From: Tropicimonas marinistellae | Lineage (GTDB): Bacteria; Pseudomonadota; Alphaproteobacteria; Rhodobacterales; Rhodobacteraceae | Direction of reading: 5' to 3' | DNA length: 64,000 nt | NCBI RefSeq assembly: GCF_001509585.1 | Contig: NZ_LNCI01000014.1 | Coordinates: forward strand, 1 to 64,000 | Shown: in pieces, positions 45,392-52,996 of the stretch | Numbering within the stretch: position 1 is the first letter of the stretch | How the letters are laid out: each line of letters starts with the position of its first letter | Translations under genes and position numbers: made by a program | The notes under the pieces: model-generated | Told to the model about the DNA's origin: nothing | The model's database searches: none | Seen by the model: only the letters and a program-made list of their open reading frames with translations

Positions 45392-46156
45392 ATGTCACAT
45401 CCATCCCTGGTCACTGAGGATCTCACGATCCGTTTCGGGGGGCATGTCGCCGTGAACACGGTGTCCTGCGCCTTTCGCCCCGGCGAACTGACAGTCATCG
45501 TCGGACCGAACGGCGCGGGCAAAACCACGTACTTCAACCTGATCTCCGGGCAATTGACTCCAAGCGCCGGAAAGGTGCTGAAGGACGGCCTAGACGTGAC
45601 CCGGTTTGCGCCCTCTGCCCGGGCCCACCACGGAATCGGCCGCGCCTTCCAGCTCACCAACCTGTTTCCGCAGCTGTCGGTTCTCGAAAACATCCGCCTG
45701 GCCGTTCAGGCACGCGCGGGTGAGGGCTGGCGCCTCTTCCGCCGCGTTGACGCGCTGACTGAGCTGACGGCGCGGGCGGAACGCTACCTGGAGGCGACCC
45801 GGCTGGACAGTGTCGCCCACCTGCCCGCCGCCGCCCTGCCGCATGGCGACCAACGCAAGCTGGAGGTCGCGCTTCTAATGGCGATGGAGCCCGACATCTA
45901 CATGTTCGACGAACCGACCGCGGGCATGTCGCTTGACCACGCGCCCGACGTGCTCGACCTGATCGCCGAGTTGAAACACGACCACACCAAGACAATCCTG
46001 CTGGTAGAGCACAAGATGGATGTGGTGCGCGCGCTCGCCGACCGGATCATCGTGCTCCACAATGGCGAGTTGCTGGCCGACGGGCCGCCCGAGGAGGTCA
46101 TGTCGAGCCAGATCGTGCGCGACGTCTACCTCGGCAAGTCGACGGAGGCCGCATGA
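45392..46156 (+). CDS. Branched-chain-type ABC transporter ATPase (LivG-like)
   Basis: A 254-residue ATPase. Walker A GPNGAGKTT, Q-loop AFQLTNLFP, Walker B YMFDEPTAGMS and H-loop LVEHKMDVV identify LivG. The signature region is atypical: ALPHGDQRKLEVALL where LSyGqqR is usual. ATG 45392 was preferred; an in-frame GTG at 45383 is possible. Its stop overlaps the LivF-like start by 4 bases. Confidence 0.9.
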   Translation: MSHPSLVTEDLTIRFGGHVAVNTVSCAFRPGELTVIVGPNGAGKTTYFNLISGQLTPSAGKVLKDGLDVTRFAPSARAHHGIGRAFQLTNLFPQLSVLENIRLAVQARAGEGWRLFRRVDALTELTARAERYLEATRLDSVAHLPAAALPHGDQRKLEVALLMAMEPDIYMFDEPTAGMSLDHAPDVLDLIAELKHDHTKTILLVEHKMDVVRALADRIIVLHNGELLADGPPEEVMSSQIVRDVYLGKSTEAA

Positions 46157-46857
46157 GCCTGCTGTCGCTCACATCCATGCAGACCAATATCGGCCAATAT
46201 GCCGTGCTCCACGATGTGTCCCTGGAAGTGCCGGAGGGCGGGGTCTTCGTCCTGCTGGGCCGCAACGGTGCCGGAAAAACCACAACACTGCGCTCCATCA
46301 TGGGGCTGTGGAAGCCTTCGCCGGGATCGGTCGCATTTCGAGGAACGGACCTCACGGGGCTCCACACCGCCGATATCGCTCGGCTCGGCATCGCCTTCGT
46401 GCCCGAAGACATGGGCATTTTCGGCGGTCTTACGGTGGAGGAAAACCTGGTGCTCGCCACCGCAAACGGCACGTTCGACAGGGACGCGCTGGCCCGCATA
46501 TGGCGTCTTTTCCCGGCATTGGAGACGTTCTGGACCAAGCCGGCGTGGGCACTCTCGGGTGGACAGAAACAAATGCTCTCGGTGGCCCGCGCAATTATCG
46601 AGCCACGGGAGCTGATCCTGATCGACGAACCGACCAAGGGCCTGGCACCGTCGATCATCGACGCGATGGCAGAGGCCTTCCGGGAGATCTCGGCCAACAC
46701 GACGATCCTGCTTGTTGAGCAGAACTTCGAGTTCGCGCGGTCGCTTGGGCGCCAGATGGCGGTGATAGACGACGGGCGCATCGCCCATGCGGGCAGCATG
46801 GAGGACTTCGTCGCCAACAAGGACTTGCAGGAAAACCTGCTGAGCCTGTCTGCATGA
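46153..46857 (+). CDS. Branched-chain-type ABC transporter ATPase (LivF-like)
   Basis: A 234-residue ATPase with Walker A GRNGAGKTT, signature LSGGQKQMLSVARAI, Walker B LILIDEPTKGLAP and H-loop LVEQNFEFA (Gln in the His position, as usual for LivF). It overlaps the LivG-like gene by 4 bases and works with it on the LivHM-type permease. Confidence 0.9.
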   Translation: MSLLSLTSMQTNIGQYAVLHDVSLEVPEGGVFVLLGRNGAGKTTTLRSIMGLWKPSPGSVAFRGTDLTGLHTADIARLGIAFVPEDMGIFGGLTVEENLVLATANGTFDRDALARIWRLFPALETFWTKPAWALSGGQKQMLSVARAIIEPRELILIDEPTKGLAPSIIDAMAEAFREISANTTILLVEQNFEFARSLGRQMAVIDDGRIAHAGSMEDFVANKDLQENLLSLSA

Positions 46858-46861
46858 GGGA

Positions 46862-47857
46862 ATGATGGACGGACTTCGTACAGCAATCGACCGGCTCGGA
46901 GGGGTCAACCTTCTGCCGCTCGCCGTTGCGCTCGTGGCCTTCGCCCTGATCGGCGCACCCTCATCCTGGGTGACGCTGACGGTGGCGGGGCTCGCCATGG
47001 GCATGATGATTTTCCTGATGGCCTCGGGACTTTCGCTCGTCTTCGGCCTGATGGATGTGCTCAACTTCGGCCATTCCGCCTTCGTCAGTTTCGGCGCTTT
47101 CGTGGCGGCAAGCGTACTGGCATGGCTCTCGGGCTGGCTCGGTGCGGAGAGCGTCTTGCTGAACGTCGCCGCACTCCTTGCGGCCTTCCTCGCGGCCATT
47201 GCCTTCGGACTGGCGGCGGGGTGGTTTTTCGAGACCGTCATCATCAAGCCAGTCTATCGCGACCATTTGCGCCAGATCCTGATCACAATGGGCGCGCTGA
47301 TCGTCGCGGAACAGATGATCCTCGCGGCCTGGGGTGGCACGCCGATGAACGTCCCGCGCCCGCGTTTCCTCGAAGGGTCCGTTCTGTTCGGCGATGTAGC
47401 CATCGAGAAATACCGCGCCTTCGCCTTCCTGCTTGGCCTCGCGGTCTATCTCGCGCTCAAGTTGACGCTGAACCGCACCCGGGTTGGCCTGTTGATCCGC
47501 GCCGGCGTGGAGAACCGCGAGATGGTCGAGGCGCTCGGCTTCCGCATCGACCGGCTCTTCGTCGCCGTCTTCATGGTCGGCTCCGCGCTCGCCGCGCTCG
47601 GTGGCGCCATGTGGGCCGGCTACGAGACGCTGATCACCCCCGCGCTCGGAGCGGAGATGATGATCGTCGTCTTCATCGTGGTCATCATCGGCGGGCTCGG
47701 CTCCATCGAGGGCACGCTTCTCGGTGCCATCATGGTGGGGCTGGTGGCGAACTACGTGGGTTTCCTGGCGCCGAAACTGGCGCTGGCGTCCAACATGATC
47801 CTGATGATGGCGATCCTTCTGTGGCGGCCCAACGGGCTCAGACCAGCTGTGAAATGA
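46862..47857 (+). CDS. Branched-chain-type ABC transporter permease (LivH-like)
   Basis: A 331-residue inner-membrane permease with about eight helices and the LivH segments GLSLVFGLMDVLNFGHSAFVSFGAF-like (about 58-80) and ENREMVEALGFRIDRLF. ATG at 46862 or 46865 can serve; GAGGG before them fits 46865 slightly better. Four bases separate it from the LivF-like gene. Confidence 0.9.
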   Translation: MMDGLRTAIDRLGGVNLLPLAVALVAFALIGAPSSWVTLTVAGLAMGMMIFLMASGLSLVFGLMDVLNFGHSAFVSFGAFVAASVLAWLSGWLGAESVLLNVAALLAAFLAAIAFGLAAGWFFETVIIKPVYRDHLRQILITMGALIVAEQMILAAWGGTPMNVPRPRFLEGSVLFGDVAIEKYRAFAFLLGLAVYLALKLTLNRTRVGLLIRAGVENREMVEALGFRIDRLFVAVFMVGSALAALGGAMWAGYETLITPALGAEMMIVVFIVVIIGGLGSIEGTLLGAIMVGLVANYVGFLAPKLALASNMILMMAILLWRPNGLRPAVK

Positions 47858-47864
47858 GGCGAAA

Positions 47865-48938
47865 ATGATCCGTCAAAGCACCCGGGGCGAGATGTTGGTG
47901 AAGGGCGTGGTCCTGCTGATTGCCGCCCTCCTCCTCTTCGCCCCCTTCCTGTTTCAGGACATCCGCTCGCTCGAGGTCGCGGCGCGGATCTGCGTCTTCA
48001 TCGTTCTGGTGGCCAGCTACGACCTGCTTATCGGATACACCGGCATCGTCAGCTTCGCCCATACGATGTTCTTCGGTTTCGGCGCCTATGGCGCTGCGAT
48101 CTCTCTACGGCAGATGGGGCCGGGATGGGACGCGGTGATCCTCGGCGCACTGGCAGGCGTGTTCGTCTCGCTGGTAGTTGCAGTGGCCATCGGGCTGCTC
48201 TCGCTACGGGTGAAGGCGATCTTCTTCGCGATGATCACGCTGGCGGCGGCGAGCGTCGTCATGGTGCTCGCCAGCCAGCTCTCGCAGTTCACGGGCGGCG
48301 AGGACGGCATCACCTACAAAGCGCCCGACCTTTTCAAACCGGCGACAAAGCTCGCGGTGACCGAGGAAGGCAAGGTCGCCCGGCTCTTCGGGGTCAAATT
48401 GAATGGCAAGCTGGCCGCCTACTACTTCGTCTTCGCCTCCTGCCTTGTGCTCTTCGTGCTGATGATCCGGCTGGTCGGCGCGCCCATAGGCACCGTCCTG
48501 AAGGCGATCCGGGAGAACGAAGCCCGGGCAGAGGCCATCGGCTATCGTGTCGTCGCGTACCGGACCTTCGTCTTCTGCGTTGCCGCGGTGATCGCCTCGC
48601 TCGCGGGCACGGTCTATGCCGTCTGGCTGAAATACACCGGTCCGGACACCGCGCTCAGCTTCTCGATCATGATCGACATCCTTTTGATGGTCGTGATCGG
48701 CGGCATGGGCACCATGTATGGTGCCGTCATTGGCGCCGTACTGCTTGTGCTGGCGCAATACTACCTGCGCGACCTCATGGGCAGTGCCGCCGAGGCGCTC
48801 GCGAATGTCCCGCTGCTTCCGTTTATCCTGGAGCCTGACAGGTGGCTGTTCTGGCTCGGCGTGATCTTCATCCTGCTGGTGTACTTCTTCCCGAAGGGTA
48901 TCGCCGGAACCATCGCCGGAAAGGAGGCACGGACATGA
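47865..48938 (+). CDS. Branched-chain-type ABC transporter permease (LivM-like)
   Basis: A 357-residue permease with the LivM signature YDLLIGYTGIVSFAH, the coupling-loop region ENEARAEAIGYRVVAYR and GGMGTMYGAVIGA near the end. It follows the LivH-like gene by 7 bases and overlaps the hydrolase gene by 4 bases. Confidence 0.9.
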   Translation: MIRQSTRGEMLVKGVVLLIAALLLFAPFLFQDIRSLEVAARICVFIVLVASYDLLIGYTGIVSFAHTMFFGFGAYGAAISLRQMGPGWDAVILGALAGVFVSLVVAVAIGLLSLRVKAIFFAMITLAAASVVMVLASQLSQFTGGEDGITYKAPDLFKPATKLAVTEEGKVARLFGVKLNGKLAAYYFVFASCLVLFVLMIRLVGAPIGTVLKAIRENEARAEAIGYRVVAYRTFVFCVAAVIASLAGTVYAVWLKYTGPDTALSFSIMIDILLMVVIGGMGTMYGAVIGAVLLVLAQYYLRDLMGSAAEALANVPLLPFILEPDRWLFWLGVIFILLVYFFPKGIAGTIAGKEART

Positions 48939-49792
48939 CATCCCCCCGGTTCCTGTTTGTCCCAGTCATGGACCACGAGATCCACGTGACGCTCTGGGGC
49001 GATCCCTCCGCCCCGCCGCTTGTCATGTGGCATGGCCTTGCACGCACCGGGCGGGATTTCGACGAACTCGCCGCAGCGCTTTCCGACACATATTTCGTAA
49101 TGTGCCCCGATACCATCGGGCGCGGATTGTCGAGCTGGTCTGAGAATCCCGAAGCCGAGTACTCCATCGAGTACTATTCAGGGATCGCCGCGGACCTGCT
49201 GGACCATTTCGAGATTGACACCGCCGGATGGATCGGCACCTCGCTGGGAGGGCTGATCGGAATGCGAATGGCCTCCGGACCGCTCGCCGACAGGCTCTCC
49301 TATCTGGTTATCAACGACATTGGGCCGGAGATCCCCCAGCCCGCTATTGACCGAATACTCAGCTATGCGAACTCACCGCCGGAGTTCGCGACCATGCACG
49401 AGGCCGAAGCGTGGTTTCGCACGACTTATCGGCCTTTCGGTCCGGCCAGCGACGGGTTCTGGACCCGCATGGCGCGAACCTCCGTCCGCAGACGCGACGA
49501 CGGCAGGTTCACGACACACTACGACCCGCGCATAACGGTACAGTTCCTGGCTTCGCCCGCAGAACTCTCCACCTGGGACAGGTATCAGCGCATCCATATC
49601 CCGGTTCACGTCATTCGTGGCGCCGAATCCGACCTCCTGCCCGTCTCGACCGCGGCCCGCATGGAAACCACCGGTCCTCGCCCGGAAGTTTCGGTGGTCG
49701 AATCTTGCGGACATGCGCCCACTCTGTCCAGAGACGGCGATATCCGCCATGTCCGGACACTGATCGAGTCCCTCGGCGTGCAGGCCAAATAG
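48935..49792 (+). CDS. Alpha/beta-hydrolase at the end of the liv-type operon
   Basis: A 285-residue cytoplasmic alpha/beta hydrolase. The oxyanion segment is WHGLARTG, the nucleophile is S103 in GTSLGG, and the catalytic His is in SCGHAPTLS. The ATG overlaps the LivM-like stop by 4 bases and has a GGAGG site, so it is translated with the importer. It may act on the imported compound (an ester, amide or ring-cleavage product), which would mean the substrate is not a plain amino acid. Confidence 0.87.
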   Translation: MTSPRFLFVPVMDHEIHVTLWGDPSAPPLVMWHGLARTGRDFDELAAALSDTYFVMCPDTIGRGLSSWSENPEAEYSIEYYSGIAADLLDHFEIDTAGWIGTSLGGLIGMRMASGPLADRLSYLVINDIGPEIPQPAIDRILSYANSPPEFATMHEAEAWFRTTYRPFGPASDGFWTRMARTSVRRRDDGRFTTHYDPRITVQFLASPAELSTWDRYQRIHIPVHVIRGAESDLLPVSTAARMETTGPRPEVSVVESCGHAPTLSRDGDIRHVRTLIESLGVQAK

Positions 49793-50422
49793 CCGTAGTG
49801 GGCCGCAGAAAATCAAAGGTCTGCCCTTTGCCGAACAGCACCGCCCCGTCACGGACGTCGGTCTCGACGGGCGCTCTCCAGTTGCGGTTCGGACATGGCC
49901 TCCCTTGGCGACGGTCACACAATGACGCCGTTCGTGCACGGGCACCGATCTTGCTTATCGGGCATGCTGGGCGTTGGCGGGCTGCTATTCCGTGGCGTCT
50001 CTCCTTGGTTTCGTCCGTCCGCTTGGCTGCCCCTAACCAAAATCAAGATCGGATTGCGCCGCCGCGCTCAGGGGCGGTTTCGACACGACAGGCCAGAAGG
50101 CAACGAACTAGGTGATGAAAGCGCCGCTCCATGCGGCGACCGCAAGACCGTGCAGATCGAGCCAAATAGCCTCGCAACCACCAACGTGGATCTCTCGGGA
50201 GCAACCGAGCCGCTCAGGTGACTGTGCCCCGGATTGCCGCTCCGGATGGCCGAGGATTCGCAGTGCGCTCGGGAACCAGCGCATTCCGGATTAAGCCAAC
50301 CCTGATTTTTGGGGACAGGTCACAACCGCGAACACCCGATAGGATTGATCCACATACGTCCCCGGGTTCGAGATACCCAAGGCCCGACAGGCGCGTTCTT
50401 CCAACGATGTGAGTGGTTTCTT
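49793..50422. other. Long intergenic stretch before the tRNA, nothing recognised
   Basis: About 630 bases with only short open frames on both strands and no domain, repeat or hairpin that I can support. It resembles the gene-poor DNA at the start of the window in looking decayed. Confidence 0.4.
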
Positions 50423-50499
50423 TGGTAGCGGAGGAGGGACTTGAACCCCCGACACGCGGATTATGATTCCGCTGCTCTAACCAGCTGAGCTACTCCGCC
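50423..50499 (-). tRNA. tRNA-Met(CAT), elongator type
   Basis: A full cloverleaf on the minus strand. The acceptor arm is GGCGGAG (50499-50493) with CTCCGCT, giving one G-U pair at 1:72, then A73 and an encoded CCA (50425-50423). The anticodon stem is GCGGA/TCCGC with loop ATCATAA, so the anticodon is CAT. The D arm is AGCTCAGCTGGTTAGAGCA and the T arm holds GTTCAAG. The sequence fits the alphaproteobacterial elongator Met tRNA; a lysidine-modified Ile2 reading is less likely. Confidence 0.93.
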
Positions 50500-50662
50500 C
50501 CGAAAACGTAGGCGGGAGGTAATGGACGGGAAGCGAGGCGTCAAGCGGATTCGCGAGATGTGCCGCAATGGTGCTCGGGCGTCGGTCGAGGCGGCGCGCC
50601 GATGCTTCGGATTGGCTCCACATGGCCGGCGAAAGCGGCCAGCGTCATGCGATACATGACCG

Positions 50663-51727
50663 TCACGTCGGGTCTTGTTCAGCAACCTTGTCAACGAGTG
50701 GAAGCAGCGCATCGGCCGCCCGCGCCATACCGTCCGGGTCGAGCGTCACGTCCAGCCGTGCAACGGGTGCGCCAGCGTCCTTGCGCGATGCCGCGTATCG
50801 GCTGTCGTAGTGGCGCGTCACAAGCTCCAGTGCGAGGGCCTCAAACGCGCCGGCATCGACCATCGCCTGCCATTCGGCCACACGCGCACGGCCCTGAAGC
50901 CGTACAAGTTGCCCGAGAATCTCCTTGAGGTGCCCCCTGTCCTGAGAAATGTCGGTGTAGGTGCGGGCAAGGTAACGCGCCCGGTCCTCCACGCTCGCCT
51001 GCATCCTGATCCGCGGAGCCGCGCGCATCGCCGACCAGAGGGACGGCGGCACCAGCAGATCGCCGACCTTGCTGCTTTCGGCCTCGACCAGCACGGGGCG
51101 TGCGGGGTCGAGTGCTGCAAGCGCCTGCACCAGCCGGCTCTCGAGCATCTTCTGACTCGGTTGACCGCCCGGACGCGGCCCGAGGACCGATCCCCGGTGA
51201 TTGGCCAGTCCTTCGAGGTCGAGCACCTGTCCGCCACGCGACGCCACCATGTGCAGCAATTCGGTCTTCGCCGTTCCAGTGTCTCCGTCGATCAATACCA
51301 GACGATGCGCCAGCGCATTGCCATAGAGCGCGGCAACGACGGCACGGCGATAGCTCTGGTAGCCGCCCTGCAGCACATCCGCACGCCAACCGATCTGCGC
51401 GAGGATTGAGGCAAACGAGTTCGAGCGCTGCCCCCCGCGCCAGCAATAGACCAGAGGACGCCAGCCGCCGTCTTTCTCTGCCAGCGCCGTCTCGATATGG
51501 CGGGCGGCGTTTCGCGCCACCAGGGCCGCGCCAACCTTGCGCGCCTTGAACGGGCTATCTTGCTTGTAGATCGTCCCGACGAGCGCGCGTTCCTCGTTGT
51601 CGAGAACCGGCAGCGATATCGCCCCGGGCACGTGGTCCTCCGCATACTCGGCCGGGGACCGCACATCGATCAGCGAATCGAACGGGAAATCCAGCGGTTT
51701 GGAGAGGTTGGGCAGATCATGGGCCAT
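50663..51727 (-). CDS. selU: tRNA 2-selenouridine synthase
   Basis: A 354-residue SelU/MnmH (YbbB) enzyme that converts 2-thiouridine at tRNA position 34 to 2-selenouridine through a geranylated intermediate. It has an N-terminal rhodanese domain with C95 in YCWRGGQRS and a P-loop GDTGTAKT (148-155) in the C-terminal domain. ATG 51727 opens the conserved part; the frame is open upstream. It needs selenophosphate from SelD, which is not in this window. The tRNA-Met next to it is not a SelU substrate type (needs U34). Confidence 0.92.
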   Translation of the reverse strand: MAHDLPNLSKPLDFPFDSLIDVRSPAEYAEDHVPGAISLPVLDNEERALVGTIYKQDSPFKARKVGAALVARNAARHIETALAEKDGGWRPLVYCWRGGQRSNSFASILAQIGWRADVLQGGYQSYRRAVVAALYGNALAHRLVLIDGDTGTAKTELLHMVASRGGQVLDLEGLANHRGSVLGPRPGGQPSQKMLESRLVQALAALDPARPVLVEAESSKVGDLLVPPSLWSAMRAAPRIRMQASVEDRARYLARTYTDISQDRGHLKEILGQLVRLQGRARVAEWQAMVDAGAFEALALELVTRHYDSRYAASRKDAGAPVARLDVTLDPDGMARAADALLPLVDKVAEQDPT

Positions 51728-51861
51728 GGGAGGCCTGTCTAGCGCAGCTTTCCCCGGCACGAAAGAAACGTCTGAAGCCATCGGCCAGACACAATCTGCA
51801 CAGTTTGCGTGCAACGCGAGTTGGCACCGCACAGTCGAAGCCCTTTGGTTAAAAAAGTTCC

Positions 51862-51972
51862 ATGTTTTCCATGCGATCCCTTTGGGCCGATCGTCGCCGC
51901 AAGTCGTACGATGTGATCGTTGACGGTAGTGCGGTTACAAACACGCGACAAAGGGGTGTGAAGATCACCTGA
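51862..51972 (+). CDS. Possible 36-residue small protein or leader peptide
   Basis: ATG 51862 opens a 36-codon frame (another in-frame ATG at 51871) rich in Arg/Lys (WADRRRKSYDVIV in the middle) and ending TGA 17 bases before a strong terminator hairpin. No clear ribosome-binding site precedes either ATG. It could be a small independent protein gene, the leader peptide of an attenuator for the oxygenase gene, or chance. Only its placement before the terminator supports it. Confidence 0.35.
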   Translation: MFSMRSLWADRRRKSYDVIVDGSAVTNTRQRGVKIT

Positions 51973-51988
51973 GGCCGAGCGGCCGAAC

Positions 51989-52031
51989 GCGGCGGGCAGG
52001 ACAGCTCCCACTCTGCCCGCCGCCCTTTTTT
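51989..52031 (+). terminator. Strong Rho-independent terminator before the oxygenase gene
   Basis: GCGGCGGGCAG (51989-51999) and CTGCCCGCCGC (52013-52023) pair perfectly over 11 bases around a 13-base loop and are followed by CC and six T. It is only 37 bases before the TTG start of the next gene on the same strand, so it either ends a short upstream RNA or attenuates that gene. Confidence 0.85.
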
Positions 52032-52067
52032 CGTCGTGCGACCATAAAAGCGAGAGGAGACAATAGG

Positions 52068-52964
52068 TTGATTCCGATACTGGACTGGAGTCGCTTTTCC
52101 CGGGGAAGCGATCGTGTCGGCTTTGTTCGCGAATTCGGTGCGGCCTGCCGGGAGTCGGGGTTTTTCCTGCTGTCTGGCCATGGAATCGACCAGCCATTGA
52201 TCCAGTCGGTATTCGAACAGGCGGACCGTTTTTTCGAACTCACCGAAGCCGAGAAACGCACGCTCTCGGTTCCGTCAATCGCTCAGGAACGCGGCTGGTC
52301 CAAGATCGGCACCGAATCCCTGGAAGAAGGCAGCGACCGGCCGGACCGGAAGGAAGCCTTCGGTATCGGGCCGGAGGCCCCTGGCGACACGCCGGCGGTT
52401 CGTTGGGGGGCGCCCTACCGCGGCGCGAACCTGTGGCCGGACATCCCCGGTTTTCGCGAGACGATGCTGCGGTTTTTCTCCGCAGCGCAGGTACTGGCCA
52501 TGTCGCTGCATCGCGCGGTTGCGGCCGACCTCGATCTGCCCGAGGGATGGTACGACAACCGCGTGAAAGATCCCGACGCCCGCTTGCGGCTCCTGCACTA
52601 CCCGCCGGCCAGCGGCGCGCGGGGGGAGATGGGAGCAGGAACCCACACCGACCCCGGTGTGCTCACCTTGCTCCTGACAGACGGCGAACCGGGCCTCCAG
52701 GTGCGCCCGACGCCCGATGGTCCGTGGATCGACGTGCCACACAATCCGGGAAGCTTCGTCGTCAATGTCGGGGACAGTTTGATGGAGTGGTCAGGCGGAC
52801 GATATATCTCCAGCCCTCACCGGGTCGTCCCGCCGCAACATGTCCGCCGCTCGGTGGCTTTCTTCCTGCGGCCCGAACCGACCCGCTCGCGCGGCTCTGC
52901 CGTCGAGACCCGCTCCGGACAGGCCTGGGCAGACAGCGCCCTGCAAAGCTACGCCCGCGCCTGA
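52068..52964 (+). CDS. 2-oxoglutarate/Fe(II) oxygenase, isopenicillin-N-synthase-like family
   Basis: A 298-residue non-haem iron oxygenase. The N-terminal domain (IPILDWSRF, GFFLLSGHGI) and the double-stranded beta helix are complete, with ligands H193-x-D195 (GTHTDPG), H251 (SPHRVV) and the 2OG-binding R261 (RRSVAFFL). Enzymes of this family oxidise small molecules, and the substrate is not predictable. The start is TTG at 52068 with AGAGGAG about 9 bases upstream, a weak start that suits low expression. Convergent with the YbbP-like gene. Confidence 0.87.
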   Translation: MIPILDWSRFSRGSDRVGFVREFGAACRESGFFLLSGHGIDQPLIQSVFEQADRFFELTEAEKRTLSVPSIAQERGWSKIGTESLEEGSDRPDRKEAFGIGPEAPGDTPAVRWGAPYRGANLWPDIPGFRETMLRFFSAAQVLAMSLHRAVAADLDLPEGWYDNRVKDPDARLRLLHYPPASGARGEMGAGTHTDPGVLTLLLTDGEPGLQVRPTPDGPWIDVPHNPGSFVVNVGDSLMEWSGGRYISSPHRVVPPQHVRRSVAFFLRPEPTRSRGSAVETRSGQAWADSALQSYARA

Positions 52965-52996
52965 GGTCATCGGGCGCCGGGAGCAACCGCGCCGCG

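Noticed and set aside
50423-50499. tRNA-Ile2 (CAT read as lysidine-modified) instead of tRNA-Met
   Set aside because: The CAT anticodon allows it, but the body matches the elongator Met tRNA I know from alphaproteobacteria. A covariance-model search would settle it.
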